Shown in pieces: positions 1 to 10,457 of a stretch of DNA of 64,000 nt. The notes under the pieces are model-generated. The model was given only the letters and a program-made list of their open reading frames with translations. It made no database searches and was not told where the DNA came from. Position 1 is the stretch's first letter, and each line of letters opens with the position of its first letter. A program made the position numbers and the translations under genes. Origin of the DNA: Trema orientale (Eukaryota > Streptophyta > Magnoliopsida > Rosales > Cannabaceae); assembly GCA_002914845.1 (NCBI GenBank), contig JXTC01000202.1, positions 24,285 to 88,284 on the forward strand. The letters are read 5' to 3'.

Positions 1-1773
1 GCAAGCATAGTTGGTATGTGTTTGCAGTTTCATTCCTCTTCAATGGTTGGTTCCTATTCTACTCCATATCCTCTTCCTTTTTCTATGTCAAATTTTATTT
101 AGCCAATTGTAGTATAATTACTAAGTGGAAGTATGAGGAAGATTTTGCTATTAAATTGAGTACTTAGAAATATAAATAATTTTATGTAAATTATTTGAAC
201 TATGGTCCTAAGGTTTTAAATTGACTCATTTTATTGAAGTTTATGAATTTTCAAATGTTGTAAATTAATAATTAGAATTTCATATAAATTTTAAATAAAA
301 TATTTTCTCGAAGGATATGTAACAATAAAGGATTTACTTTCTTCGGAAATTAATACTGTTGAAAAGTTCCTAAATTTTGAAATTTGCTTACCTTGAGGAC
401 TGAAAATTTAAATTATAAGTACTCGATTTTTCTGAAATTTTAGAAAATCATTATTTACTACTGTTTTAACATAAAATTACTAAAAATCACGGCCTTGGAT
501 TTTGGGTCGTGGCACTCTCTCTTCCTCCTAACTCTCCTGCATCTCTCTCTCTCTCTCTTTCTCCCCCACACGTCTCTGCCGAAGGAGGAGCAGCCACTGC
601 CATGGCTACTATTCGGCTAGTCCAGCCATCGACAAAGCTCTCCCATGCCACCAGGACGCTCGTTGCTAACCTGCAGAGCCGCCGGAGTTGCTCACCGTCG
701 CCGAAGAAGAAATAGGCTGCGGAAGAACTTTGATTTTTCCGACGTCATTTCAGATCATTTCAGGGTGTATTCTTGGGCTTGTTGGGTTCATATCGTTGAG
801 AGGAACCTCAAGGTATATATCTCACGACTCTATTTTACCCGGATTAAAAGTTGCCATTTTTTTATATTTTGAGCTCGGGTTTGACTTTTTTATCCAACCG
901 TTAGATTTTGTTTTTGATGTCATTTTTAGAATGTACTCGATAAATGATGGAGTTTGATATATATATATATATATAGACTATATTTGGTGACTAGCACGAA
1001 AAATGATATCTAATGGATTAGATTTTATCTCGTTTTGTGTGCCACAAGTCTGGTTTCGGCCCAAATCCGAATCAGACGAATTATATGTCTAATCTAGTTA
1101 TTTTGGGTTCTAGGAGTTCAGTGAAGAGATTTTCGCCAAGTGAGCGATAGAGGACTTGGAATTAGTTTCCGACCCTCCGAGCGATCGCCCAACGGCACCT
1201 TGAGGATCCAATAGTATGGTATCGCTATTCTAGTGAGGTAAGGATTCAATTATCTTTATTTTATATAATTTTTAATTAAAACTTACTTTCTACAATACAT
1301 GATGATAAACATGATTTTAGTACTGTTTTGGATTTATGTGATGGAATTGAATTGTGTGATATATATTGGATTGTTCTGGGACTTTTCTGAGTGCAGGTTA
1401 TTTTTTGATATATTAAAATAGGGCCGTTATGCAACCGATTTTTCTATAAATTATAATTATCTATTTTATGATGATGGTAAGATTTGGGTCGAAGAACATT
1501 GGGATGGAAATTATATCATTATTCATTTAGTTTTACATCTATATATATAAATAATTTATTTCTCATAGCCTTTTTCTTAAAGAGGACGAACGAATCGTAA
1601 TTGGGATCTATCGTCTCATTAGAAAGTAAGAAATTGCTTATTTTGATTTTTGAAAGTGCAATTTTTGCATGAAAAGAAAGGTAATTGAAGGGCTTTTTTA
1701 TAAAATAAAAATTGTTCAAAGAAGTGTGCAAATTGGACTTTTTAAAGCAAATTTATGTACGAAACGGTAATTT
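1..1773. other. Intergenic, no gene recognised
   Basis: No conserved protein is visible. A GC-richer island at 480-720 begins with a CT-microsatellite (about 540-565). It carries short overlapping open frames rich in Ser and Pro that resemble no family I know. The 1120-1240 part has the look of decayed repeat sequence, but I cannot assign a family. A TA microsatellite lies at 957-975. Confidence 0.5.
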
Positions 1774-1925
1774 TATGGCACACTTTGCTACTTGTTTAGC
1801 TGGTATAAGTGTTGTTTCTTTTATTATCAATTCACTTCTAATCTAATTTTTTACTCCTCAAACTATCTTTTGTTTTTCATTTTTAATTGCTAACTAGAAA
1901 GTATAAATTATATTGGTGATATATA

Positions 1926-2153
1926 AGGTTGCCAATTCAGTAGATATTTTTTTTTACCTATACATAAGTATTTTTTTTAGCGCTAATGATGATCCAACGG
2001 CTATTATGATGTGCCTAAAAAGACGTGCATTATTAATGTTCTTTCTCTTTCTTATTTTTTAATATAAAAAAATATGCATGATAAATTTTTATTAACTAAA
2101 CTGATATCTATGTATCGGTTAAAAAAAAAAAATACTTACTGGATTAGTGCCCA
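1926..2153. mobile_element. MITE, family A (copy 1)
   Basis: The ends are imperfect inverted repeats. The left end reads 'gccaattcagtagat...acctatacataag' and the right end is the complement of 'ggttaaaaaa...acttactggattagtgcc'. Two further copies lie at 13421-13612 (truncated) and 14922-15172. The paralogous segment near 4885-4915 lacks it, which marks it as an insertion. About 230 bp with no coding capacity. Confidence 0.7.
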
Positions 2154-2854
2154 TATATATATATATTTATGTGACTACAAAAATTCTAATATAACGAAAA
2201 ACAGAAATTAGTGAAATGAATATTGGTGACATTAATTAGAGTTTCATTAATTTTTCTTCCGCTTCAATTTTTCTCGGACTAATTAATTACTAATGCATGT
2301 CTTCTTGTCCTAATTACCATATTGAACAACTTAATTGCAGACTAAGCTCCCCATTCTTCAGCTATATATACTTCTAATGTCCGTAGAACCTGAATTAAAA
2401 ATGATCAAAAAAAATTTACTATAAGAAAACTGATTATAAGATCGTAGTATCTATGTGTATCGAATTCGAGTGCACAAATAACTTGCAAAAAGAACACGTC
2501 TTTTCCCTTGCGTTCACGGGTTCTAAATAGGTCGCTTCGTACCAAGTCCAATAACAAAAAATAAAAAGCACATCATCGTCCAACAATTCAGTACTATGTG
2601 GCGGTCGATCCCCTTGCTACTTGACAAGTGACAAATAACAAAAGAAGTAGCTAGCAAGAGAGCCGTTCAATTAATATCACCAGCTTAGATATTTACTTTA
2701 TCAAAATAAAAGAATACCCCTTAAACATTATATAGCTTTTAAGGCAAATTAAATTGTGATGTCTATATATATATATATATATATATAGGTAGTCCCGAAC
2801 AAACTGATCAACTGAATCCGTAATTAAAGGAGACTACCAGATCTGAGGCTGAAA

Positions 2855-3010
2855 ATGAAGAGAGAATGCATGGCCGTCACTTATGCCATCCTAATACTAT
2901 TGCTGACTTATTCAGTACTACTATCCAGCGCAAATTCAGATAAGATTGAAGCTATTTCAGAGTCGCAGCAGTGCAACGCCACAATCTGAGAATAGGAGAA
3001 TGCAATCCAA
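2855..3010 (+). pseudogene. Truncated RALF-like peptide gene (pseudogene)
   Basis: The frame opens with the same MKREC start and hydrophobic signal peptide as the intact paralogue at 5608-5958 and runs 44 codons to the CNATI motif. A TGA at 2987-2989 then ends it, at the position where the intact gene reads Gly in 'CNATIGEC'. About 20 bp downstream the homology to the paralogue is lost, and a MITE begins at about 3036. The whole mature peptide region (YISF and four cysteines) is absent, so no active RALF could be made. The promoter-proximal sequence is still similar to that of the intact copy, so a transcript is possible. Whether truncation or the nonsense change came first cannot be told from the sequence. 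Confidence 0.88.
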
Positions 3011-3035
3011 TGGTCTAATTAAAAAGTCAACTCTT

Positions 3036-3475
3036 ATGGCTTGTTTGGTTCAATAGAATAGGCTTTGAAATGGAAAGACCATTCCGATAAAAAGTCCATT
3101 CTATTATTTGATTAGCACATTTGAGTAATGGAATTCTTATTCATGACAATTCTAATTCCATCAAATATGAGAATAGCAAATCCACTATTCCACCTAAGTA
3201 ATAAAGATTCTATTCCTTAACAAATTTCTAAAAAAGTCACTTTATCATTTTTATCCTAAAATATCCATATTGAATTGTAAAAATATAGGTATTTTGGTCA
3301 ATTATAATAAAATTCTATTTCATTCCAGTGTTTAATCAAACAAAATAATTTTTATTCTAATATTAATTCTAAATTTCAACCAAACAATAGAATATCATTT
3401 TTATTCTAATTTTAATTTCATTCAATTACGATTTCCATTATCATTCTAATTCCGTTCCACGAACCAAACACGACT
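3036..3475. mobile_element. MITE with 'GTTTGGTTC' termini
   Basis: The left end contains 'cttgtttggttcaatagaat' and the right end 'ccgttccacgaaccaaaca', which are inverted over the GTTTGGTTC core. The interior is AT-rich and noncoding. It lies immediately after the breakpoint of the RALF pseudogene. I could not define a convincing target-site duplication. Confidence 0.6.
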
Positions 3476-4339
3476 TTAAGTCTCAAAGCTTAAACTACTC
3501 AATAATTGTAACTTTTAATCCGGGCAAAATAGGGTCATGAAATATATACTTGAAGATTCTTCTCGATGAAACGAATCCAACGAGCCCAAGTTTGTAGCAT
3601 TTTGACGCCGAAATCACCATTTAAAGCCAAAAACTCACACGACCATTATGCTTCTCGCTGGCGTTCTGGACCTCCGGTGACACTGTAGCTCCGGCAGTAG
3701 CCTTGTCTCGAGGTGGCCATCAATTCTGGGTGAGTGGCATAGCTCGCCGATGGCCGGAGTCGAGTCGTTCGGTGCTTATAGGTGACGGCCACTTTTGGCC
3801 AAGAGAGAAAGAGAGAGTATGGGAGGGAGGAGAGAATGATCAGGGAGAAGAGAGAGAAAGGGAAAGAGAAAGTGGAGAAGTGGCCAATGTGGCTGCCACT
3901 AAATGGGATTATACAATTTTTAAAAATTGCATTATAGTCCCTGATTCTAAAATTTTTATAAATTTGCCTCTCTAAATTGTCGTTTAGTCTCCTATTTTGA
4001 AAACTTCTTTCAGTCAAACCTAAATTTGAATTCAGTCAACTTACTATTATTTTATTACGAAAATTTGACAAAATGCCCAAATTACCCTTGAAAAATCTGG
4101 GGTTTTTACAGTAGACCTCCCAATTACATCACAAAGCGTACAATAGCGTAAGGCAATAATTTAGGTATGTGAAATTTCATTGAACTTTGTGTGTCAATAC
4201 TGTTCAAATTCAAATTGCGCCCCCATGGCACGGGCAAATAATATTCAACGAAAGAAACTGGTCTATGACTGGAATTTGCAGCAAAATATCAACCATCTAG
4301 ACTTTACACCCGTGAATTTGAAATCACATTTTTCCTAAT
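3476..4339. other. Intergenic, unidentified repeat-like sequence
   Basis: A GC-rich stretch at 3640-3900 contains purine-rich tracts (GAGA-type, about 3800-3880) and a 123-codon minus-strand frame (3646-4017) of low-complexity composition. I recognise no protein family. The rest is AT-rich. A 40-bp sequence at about 4298-4339 is repeated at about 4606-4644, on the far side of the next MITE. Confidence 0.4.
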
Positions 4340-4592
4340 GGATAATACTTGAGGTACCAATTTTTGTACCAAATTTTTAATACCAACACATATAGCATAT
4401 GATTTGACCAACTTTTGTACCAAATTTTTAATACCAACACATATAGCATATGATTTGTCGCCACTTAATTGGTGATAATGTTTAATCTATTTGTAGTAAG
4501 TTTTAACACACCAATTAGTTGGTGACAAGTTACATACCACATGTGTTAGTATAAAAAATTTAGTACAAAAGTTGGGATGTGTAGTGTAATCC
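4340..4592. mobile_element. MITE with ~80-bp inverted repeats and 9-bp target duplication
   Basis: The ends begin 'ggataatactt' and, on the other strand, 'ggattacacta'. They match each other imperfectly for about 80 bp through 'aattttt' and 'caacacat' blocks to 'taattgg'. Flanking 9-mers are tttcctaat (4331-4339) and tttgctaat (4593-4601), one mismatch apart, as expected for a Mutator-type target duplication. Inside the left arm a unit of about 50 bp is tandemly repeated (about 4359-4408 and 4409-4458). Confidence 0.75.
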
Positions 4593-4744
4593 TTTGCTAA
4601 TACTCCTTTACACTCGTGAATTTGAAATCACATTTTTGCTAATACTCACGCGTGATACACGATGTATGACATTTTCGTCCTCATTGCAAAGGGAAATAGA
4701 ATCTTACAATTATATATATTGCTTTTCTCCCCATATTTTATCTT

Positions 4745-5765
4745 ATTTAATTTTATGGCATGCTTTGTTACTTGTTTAGCTGGTATAAATGTTTTTTCTT
4801 TTATTGTCAATTCACTTCTAATCTAATATTTTACTCCTCAAACTATCTTCTTCTTCTTTTTTTTTTTAATTGCTAGAAAGTATAAAATATATATGAACCT
4901 TCCATATATATATATGACTACATAAATTCTAATATATATGATGAACGTAAAACAGAAGTTAGTGAAATGAATATTAGGTGACATTAGCGTTTCATTAATT
5001 TTTCTTCATCCTCTATTTTTCTCAGACTATTAATTACTGATGTCTTCTTGTCCTAATTACAATATTGAACAACTTAATTGCAGACTAAACTCCCCATTCT
5101 GCAGCTATATATACTTCTAATGCCCGTATAAGCTGAATTAAAAATGATTAAAAAAAGTTATTATAAGAAAATTGATTATAAGATATTAGTATATATCTAC
5201 GTGCAACGAATTCGAGTGCACAAATAACTCTTGCAAAAAAGAACACTTCTGTTCCCATCTATTCACTTCCTTTCATTATTACATTGTTGGGGGCTTGAGC
5301 TTTTCACGGGTTCTAAATGGGTCGCTTCGTACCAACCCAACAAGAAAAAAGGCACATCATCGCCCAACAATTCCGTACGTGGCGGTCCTCTTGCAACGTG
5401 ACAAGTGACAAAGAACAAAAGAAGTAGGAGAGCCGTTCAATTAATATCCCCATCATAGATATTTACTTTACCAAAATAAAAGAAATATATTAAACATTAT
5501 ACAGCTTTAAGGAAAATTAAATTGTGATATCTATATATAGGTAGTCCTGAACAAACTGATCAACTGAATCTGTAACTAAAGGAGCCTACTAGATCTGAGG
5601 CCTGAAAATGAAGAGAGAATGCACGGCTGTCTCTTATGCCATCCTAGTACTATTGCTGACTTATTCAGTACTACTACTATCCAGCGCAAATCCACATAAG
5701 ATTGAAGCTGTTTCAGAATGGCAGCAGTGCAACGCCACAATCGGAGAATGCAATGGAGAAGAAGG
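4745..5765 (+). repeat. Downstream copy of the RALF segmental duplication
   Basis: Partner of 1774-3010. It covers the promoter and the first part of the intact RALF gene. It lacks MITE family A and keeps a compact TATA box, so it looks like the better preserved copy. Confidence 0.85.
5531..5540 (+). promoter_or_regulatory. Probable TATA box of the RALF-like gene
   Basis: The motif ctatatatag lies 68-77 bp upstream of the ATG, which leaves room for a short 5' UTR. The paralogous site upstream of the pseudogene (about 2762-2788) has expanded into a TA microsatellite. Confidence 0.55.
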
Positions 5766-5958
5766 AGAGTTAACGTTGATGAAGCAGAATCGTCTGCTTG
5801 CTGCGGATGAAAACAAGTATATTTCTTTTGACGTGACGCAAAAGAGAGGACCGGTTTGTAATGCGCTCATATACCAGTCATGCATACTGCCAAGTAACGT
5901 GCAGACTCGACCATGCACTATCTACAACTTCTGTGATCGTGGACGTCAAGGATCCTAA
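5608..5958 (+). CDS. RALF-like secreted signalling peptide precursor
   Basis: Single-exon frame of 116 codons. Residues 1-28 form a signal peptide (KREC then a Leu/Val/Ser-rich core ending SSAN). The propeptide has the CNATIGEC element (C41, C48) common in RALF precursors, followed by an acidic stretch. The mature region starts near KYISF (71-74, equivalent to the receptor-binding YISY) and carries four cysteines, C84, C92, C103 and C109. The Y-to-first-Cys distance (13) and last Cys pair spacing (6) match classical RALFs. Two deviations stand out. C84-C92 and C92-C103 are each two residues shorter than usual, and the usual dibasic RRxL site is NRLL here. Known family role: apoplastic peptide bound by CrRLK1L receptors with LLG/LRX partners, causing alkalinisation and growth arrest. 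A CrRLK1L gene lies 680 bp downstream on the same strand. Activity of this divergent member is inferred. Confidence 0.85.
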   Translation: MKRECTAVSYAILVLLLTYSVLLLSSANPHKIEAVSEWQQCNATIGECNGEEGELTLMKQNRLLAADENKYISFDVTQKRGPVCNALIYQSCILPSNVQTRPCTIYNFCDRGRQGS

Positions 5959-6555
5959 TTCCTAAGGGCCACGTACGGCCCCGAGCTAATAGTTTAAGGG
6001 CTATACATGTTCATGAAGGCATTTATGTATATATATATATATATATGTATGTATTTCGGAAGTATATATTTACCTAGTACTACTACTTGCCGCTTGGTAA
6101 CTAGAAGTCTGCTTTACGTTCTAATAAGGGAATTAGAAAACAGAGAAGTCACGAGGGCGTGAATGAATGTATATGAATCTATCGTCATCCCCTGGTTATG
6201 TATTTGGTCTAAATTAATAAATTAATCTCTTCGAAGATAAGTACTATGTGAATACATAATTGAGTCTGGATACAATATTTTTTTTTTAAATTGATATTAA
6301 TGCCGTTTATCTATGTTATATATATATATATATACGTGCGGACGAGCAGATAATATGAAACGAATCCATGGGTTTGTGGACTTTATAGCAAAAGATCGTG
6401 TAAAGTATGGTTTTTGTTTTCCTTTTTCTCTTCTTTCCGTGAAGAGCAATTTGGTGCTAGTGGCAGTAATAAAGCACCCTCCTGAAAGTTGACATCTTTG
6501 GAAGGACTACAAGGGAAACAACCAGTACCCTAGCGTGCCTCACGGATCTCTCTCT
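5959..6555. other. RALF 3' flank and receptor-kinase promoter
   Basis: No coding potential. TA microsatellites lie at about 6029-6046 and 6320-6334. A CT tract followed by ctatatcta (6556-6565), about 75 bp before the kinase ATG, is the best TATA candidate for the next gene. Confidence 0.4.
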
Positions 6556-6638
6556 CTATATCTATTTTCACCATTACTATTAATACATAGAACATCAATA
6601 CTCAAAACCGTTACGATTATCTCTTAATTAATTCAATC

Positions 6639-9203
6639 ATGCACGCCATGGCTATCTGCATCTCAATTTATCTTCTCCTTCTTTCCGCTACCGGTAACGG
6701 TGACAATACTGAAACCCAGACACCTTACAATCCCACTGAATATTTTCTCCTTGATTGTGGCTCATCTTCTGATCAGACTGATTCTCAAGGCCGCCTCTGG
6801 GAAAGCGATTCTCGTTCAAAACGTTACTACTCTTCTCCAAACATAGAAGCGGCATCTTCCGGATCCACTGCCTCAGAACAAGAATCTTCTAATCTCCAAG
6901 TCCCTTACCAAACTGCTCGTATCTTTCATCACTCCAAATTCACCTACTCTTTTCCCTTGTCCCCTGGGCCAAAGTTTCTCCGTCTTTACTTCTATTCAGC
7001 CACATACTCCGGCCTTGATAATTCTGATTCTTTCTTCTCTGTCACTGCCAATAATTTCATTCTCCTAAGCAACTTCAGCGCGTACCTTGTTTCTTCCGCC
7101 ATGAATCCACCTCTACCTTATTTCGTAAAAGAGTTTGTCATCAACGTTGCTGAGAACCAAAAGCTTATAAACATAACCTTCAATCCATCCCCAGGCTCTT
7201 ATGCCTTCATTAATGGCATCGAAGTTGTTTCCATGCCGGAAAATCTCTACATGACATATACGGATTCTAAGCCCATCACCTTTGTAAACAACAAGGCAAT
7301 CCCGTTCTTCTTTACCAACGACACTGCTCTTGAAAACGTTTATAGGCTCAACGTCGGTGGAAGAGATGTGATCAACGTAAACGACACCGGAATGTTCCGA
7401 ACTTGGAGTCAGGACTTGATCTACATCTATGGTTACGCCGTTGGGACAAATCCGTACCATCCTAGTGTCACGATCCAGTACAACAACAACACACCGGCCT
7501 ACACTGCGCCAGAGGTTGTTTACACCACCTTCCGACAAATGGATCGGAAAGGCGAAGACAACACCAAGTACAACCTCACTTGGCTCTTCCCTGTTGACTC
7601 CATGTTTCACTACCTCGTTAGGCTTCACTTCTGCGAGACTCTCGATGAGATAACGGCGGAGAACCAAAGGGTGTTTAATATATACATCAATAGCATGGTC
7701 GCTGAGCAACAAGTCGATGTGTTTCACTTAAGCGGTGGTTCCAAAATTCCCACTTACAGAGACTATATTGTATTCGACGAAAATGGTTCTTTAAAGCTCG
7801 AGCTGCACCCTGCTGTCGAATCAAAACCAAAGTTTTACAACGCAATCTTGAACGGCGCCGAAATATTTAAGTTGAACACGTCCGACGGTAGTCTTGCTGG
7901 GCCCAATCCGGACGTTAAGCCACCAGCGGCTCAGAACCCTAAACCAGAGCTAAGCCAAGTACTTAGGAATAGTAAAAACAATTTCTCGTTACTCGTCAAA
8001 GTTACCATTATAGCTGGAGGAGTACTTTTACTAGTATTCTTGTTTATTCTTCTCCGCCGGAGAAGGACATCGCCAGAACCATCATCTACGAAAACGAAGG
8101 ATTCGTCTCTACCGTCAGATCTCTGCCGTCGCTTCACGATCAAGGAGATAAGAGCCGCAACTGGCGACTTCGACGAGCGGCGTGTCATCGGCCACGGAGG
8201 ATTCGGCAACGTGTACAGAGGAGATATTGACGGCGTTATCGTCGCCGTTAAGCGATTAAACCCAACGTCGAAGCAAGGAGCGAAAGAGTTCGTAACCGAG
8301 ATAGACATGCTCTCCAAGCTTCGGCACGTCCATCTCGTGTCTCTTATCGGTTACTGTGACGATCACGGCGAGATGGTCCTCGTGTACGAGTACATGTTAC
8401 GTGGGACCCTCCGTGATCACCTGTACAAGACCGATAACCCCTCGCTTCCATGGAAGCGGCGGCTCGGGATTTGCATTGGTGCAGCGAAAGGGTTGCATTA
8501 TCTCCATACAGGCGCGAAGCACATGATCATTCACCGTGACGTGAAGTCAACGAACATACTACTGGACGAGAAGTGGGTCGCTAAGGTTTCGGATTTCGGG
8601 TTGTCCAGGACGGGTCCGATAACTTCGTCGGTGACCCACGTCAGCACCAACGTCAAGGGTAGTTTCGGCTACATGGACCCGGAGTACTACAGAAGGCAGC
8701 AGTTGACTGAGAAATCCGACGTGTACTCGTTTGGGGTGGTGTTGTTCGAGGTTTTATGTGCTAGGCCCGCTATGGCCCGTAATTTGCCGAAGGAGGAAGT
8801 GGGCCTGGCCCATTGGGCCCAGAAATGTTGCCGAAAAGGGCTTGTCGATCAGATAATGGACCCGATTTTGAAGGGTGAGATGGTGGCAGCTGCGGGTTTG
8901 AAGAAGTTCGTGGAGTTGGCGCTGAGTTGCGTCAGGGATGACGGAGTTGAACGGCCGTCAATGAAAGATGTGGTGGGAGCGCTCGAGTTCGCGTTGGAGC
9001 TCCAAGAGGGTGCTGAGAAATTAGCCATCAATATTGGCGGGCTTGAGATAACGGCGGTTAGGCCGCCGTTTGGTCAGCGTGAAGGTGGTGGTTGCTTGTT
9101 CTCTTTGGATTCTAGTAAACGGAAGTCGGACGTTGGTAACGGTAGCAACACGACGGTGTTTAGTAGTGGAGGTGGTAGAGTAACGTCTGATTCCGAAGTA
9201 TAA
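6639..9203 (+). CDS. CrRLK1L receptor-like kinase (FERONIA/ANXUR type), intronless
   Basis: 854 codons in one exon, the usual architecture and length of the Catharanthus roseus RLK1-like family. Residues 1-20 are a signal peptide. The malectin-like ectodomain spans about 30-412 (NPTEYFLLDCGS start, MFRTWSQD at 252-259, VRLHFCE at 327-333). A transmembrane helix at about 451-472 is followed by RRRR. The Ser/Thr kinase spans about 512-790: P-loop GHGGFGNVY 518-526, VAVK with K538, catalytic HRDVK 632-636, DFG 652-654, and GSFGYMDPEYY in the activation segment. All catalytic residues are present, so it should be an active RD kinase. Known family role: cell-wall integrity sensing and RALF perception in growth, fertilisation and immunity. 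The first ATG gives a good signal peptide; M4 is an alternative. The adjacent RALF genes make this a linked putative ligand-receptor locus. I cannot tell FERONIA from FERONIA-like or Medos types by eye. Confidence 0.97.
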   Translation: MHAMAICISIYLLLLSATGNGDNTETQTPYNPTEYFLLDCGSSSDQTDSQGRLWESDSRSKRYYSSPNIEAASSGSTASEQESSNLQVPYQTARIFHHSKFTYSFPLSPGPKFLRLYFYSATYSGLDNSDSFFSVTANNFILLSNFSAYLVSSAMNPPLPYFVKEFVINVAENQKLINITFNPSPGSYAFINGIEVVSMPENLYMTYTDSKPITFVNNKAIPFFFTNDTALENVYRLNVGGRDVINVNDTGMFRTWSQDLIYIYGYAVGTNPYHPSVTIQYNNNTPAYTAPEVVYTTFRQMDRKGEDNTKYNLTWLFPVDSMFHYLVRLHFCETLDEITAENQRVFNIYINSMVAEQQVDVFHLSGGSKIPTYRDYIVFDENGSLKLELHPAVESKPKFYNAILNGAEIFKLNTSDGSLAGPNPDVKPPAAQNPKPELSQVLRNSKNNFSLLVKVTIIAGGVLLLVFLFILLRRRRTSPEPSSTKTKDSSLPSDLCRRFTIKEIRAATGDFDERRVIGHGGFGNVYRGDIDGVIVAVKRLNPTSKQGAKEFVTEIDMLSKLRHVHLVSLIGYCDDHGEMVLVYEYMLRGTLRDHLYKTDNPSLPWKRRLGICIGAAKGLHYLHTGAKHMIIHRDVKSTNILLDEKWVAKVSDFGLSRTGPITSSVTHVSTNVKGSFGYMDPEYYRRQQLTEKSDVYSFGVVLFEVLCARPAMARNLPKEEVGLAHWAQKCCRKGLVDQIMDPILKGEMVAAAGLKKFVELALSCVRDDGVERPSMKDVVGALEFALELQEGAEKLAINIGGLEITAVRPPFGQREGGGCLFSLDSSKRKSDVGNGSNTTVFSSGGGRVTSDSEV

Positions 9204-10278
9204 TGCTCTAACGACGTAATGCAAAAAGCAAGAGACTTGTTTTTTTTTTTTTTTTCCTTTTCTTTTCACGGATTTTAGGTGAAGGTTGGACTTTGGTTGT
9301 GTAATTTGTAGGAAAGCTCATGTGTATGATCTGAGAAATAAACTAAAGCATATATATGCTAGTCATGCCAGGTCTTTTTGTTTCGAAATCTTTTTTTGTT
9401 TTGAGTATACTCTTTTCTTAACAGTTGGTTGGTCCCTCCTATATGTATACTGTTTCTTAGTAGTTTGAAGTCATTTTTTATTCTGGCTTCCTTTTTTTTT
9501 ATAATTTAAATCAAATCTTTTAATTTTTGTTGTATTGTATTTATTTTGTTAAAAAACATTTCAGGGATCATGCTTCATAAAAATCAGAGAACCAAAGTAG
9601 AAAATGAGGACCTGAACAAAATTTACACATTAAAAAAAAAAAAAACATCTTGGCTTCAAATGAATCGGCTAGCAATTCGTGTCGGCGGGTTGGATTCGTG
9701 TCAGATTGAAGTCTAATATATATATAAATTATATTAACCTAAACTCAATTGGTGACCAGTTGTGTCGGAAAAACACCAATATTAATCTGACTTGCGCTTA
9801 AAATGGGTTGACCCGCCCAACCCATTTGGATAAACAACACATAATTCACAATCTGATTTGACCCGCTAACTCGCTTGTGACCTGCATTTTTCTACTTTTT
9901 TTTTTTCTTTTAAGCTATTGTTGTCTCATCTAAAAGCAAATAAATTAAGAGCAATTTGAAAATATAACTAATAATTTATAATCTTAAATACACACATAAA
10001 TATATTTATAATGATAACGATAAACAAGTAAAATATATTAAGAATACTTTTATAGTTTAACTATTTATATATTTTATTGACGGTCAAGTCTGGGTTAAGT
10101 GATTGACCCGAATTTGATCTGTTTTTTAATTCGTGTCAAGCGGACTGACCTAATTTTGATCCGCACGCACCTTTTTTCTTTTGTCCTAACCTGCAAATAA
10201 TTGTGTCGTATCATCACTTCGTAACGTAAATTGGCACTGCTGCAAATGATGAAGGGGAGATGGAGAGGGTAGAAGAAG
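9204..10278. other. Intergenic with a decayed repeat
   Basis: The kinase 3' UTR comes first. From about 9678 to 10165 a stretch rich in 'cgggtt', 'gacccg' and 'gtgtcg' words occurs at both ends in roughly inverted orientation, typical of the common plant 'cgggtc' MITEs. Boundaries are not clear. Confidence 0.4.
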
Positions 10279-10279
10279 T

Positions 10280-10314
10280 TGGGCCTTACATCATAATGGG
10301 CCGAGCTATGGGCC
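10280..10314 (+). promoter_or_regulatory. Three Site II (TGGGCC) elements
   Basis: TGGGCC occurs at 10280-10285, 10297-10302 and 10309-10314, about 145-180 bp before the next ATG. Clustered Site II motifs are bound by TCP factors and are typical of plant housekeeping and proliferation genes. This fits the zinc-binding DUF2039 gene downstream. The functional role is inferred from position and motif only. Confidence 0.6.
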
Positions 10315-10457
10315 AGACCTTGTCCGTTAAAAAATAAATAAAAAAGATAAACGCGTTACGTTAAAGGGTCGAGAGACGCAAACTGAAATTAGGTCAGCCG
10401 GAAATCAGTCGGTTCGCCGTCGAGTGTGTTTTTGGGTCTTTGGAAATATCAGTGAAG

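Larger units (their letters stand above)
1774..3010 (+). repeat. Upstream copy of a tandem segmental duplication carrying a RALF gene
   Basis: This stretch aligns in order with 4745-5765. Shared blocks are the 'cttgtttagctggtata' region, the block ending 'caacttaattgcagacta' (about 2320-2345 and 5065-5090), the proximal promoter and the start of the RALF reading frame. The upstream copy holds a MITE (1926-2153) that the downstream copy lacks, and its TATA box has become a long TA repeat (about 2764-2788). Homology stops inside the coding region near 3010. Confidence 0.85.

Noticed and set aside
509..957. Overlapping plus-strand open frames of 68-89 codons
   Set aside because: Ser/Pro-rich from a CT microsatellite, overlapping each other in different frames, with no recognisable domain.
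3646..4017. 123-codon minus-strand frame
   Set aside because: Arises from a GAGA-rich tract opposite another open frame and shows no family motif. More likely part of a repeat.
7113..7727. 204-codon minus-strand frame inside the receptor kinase
   Set aside because: Antisense shadow of the malectin-domain coding sequence with no conserved features.
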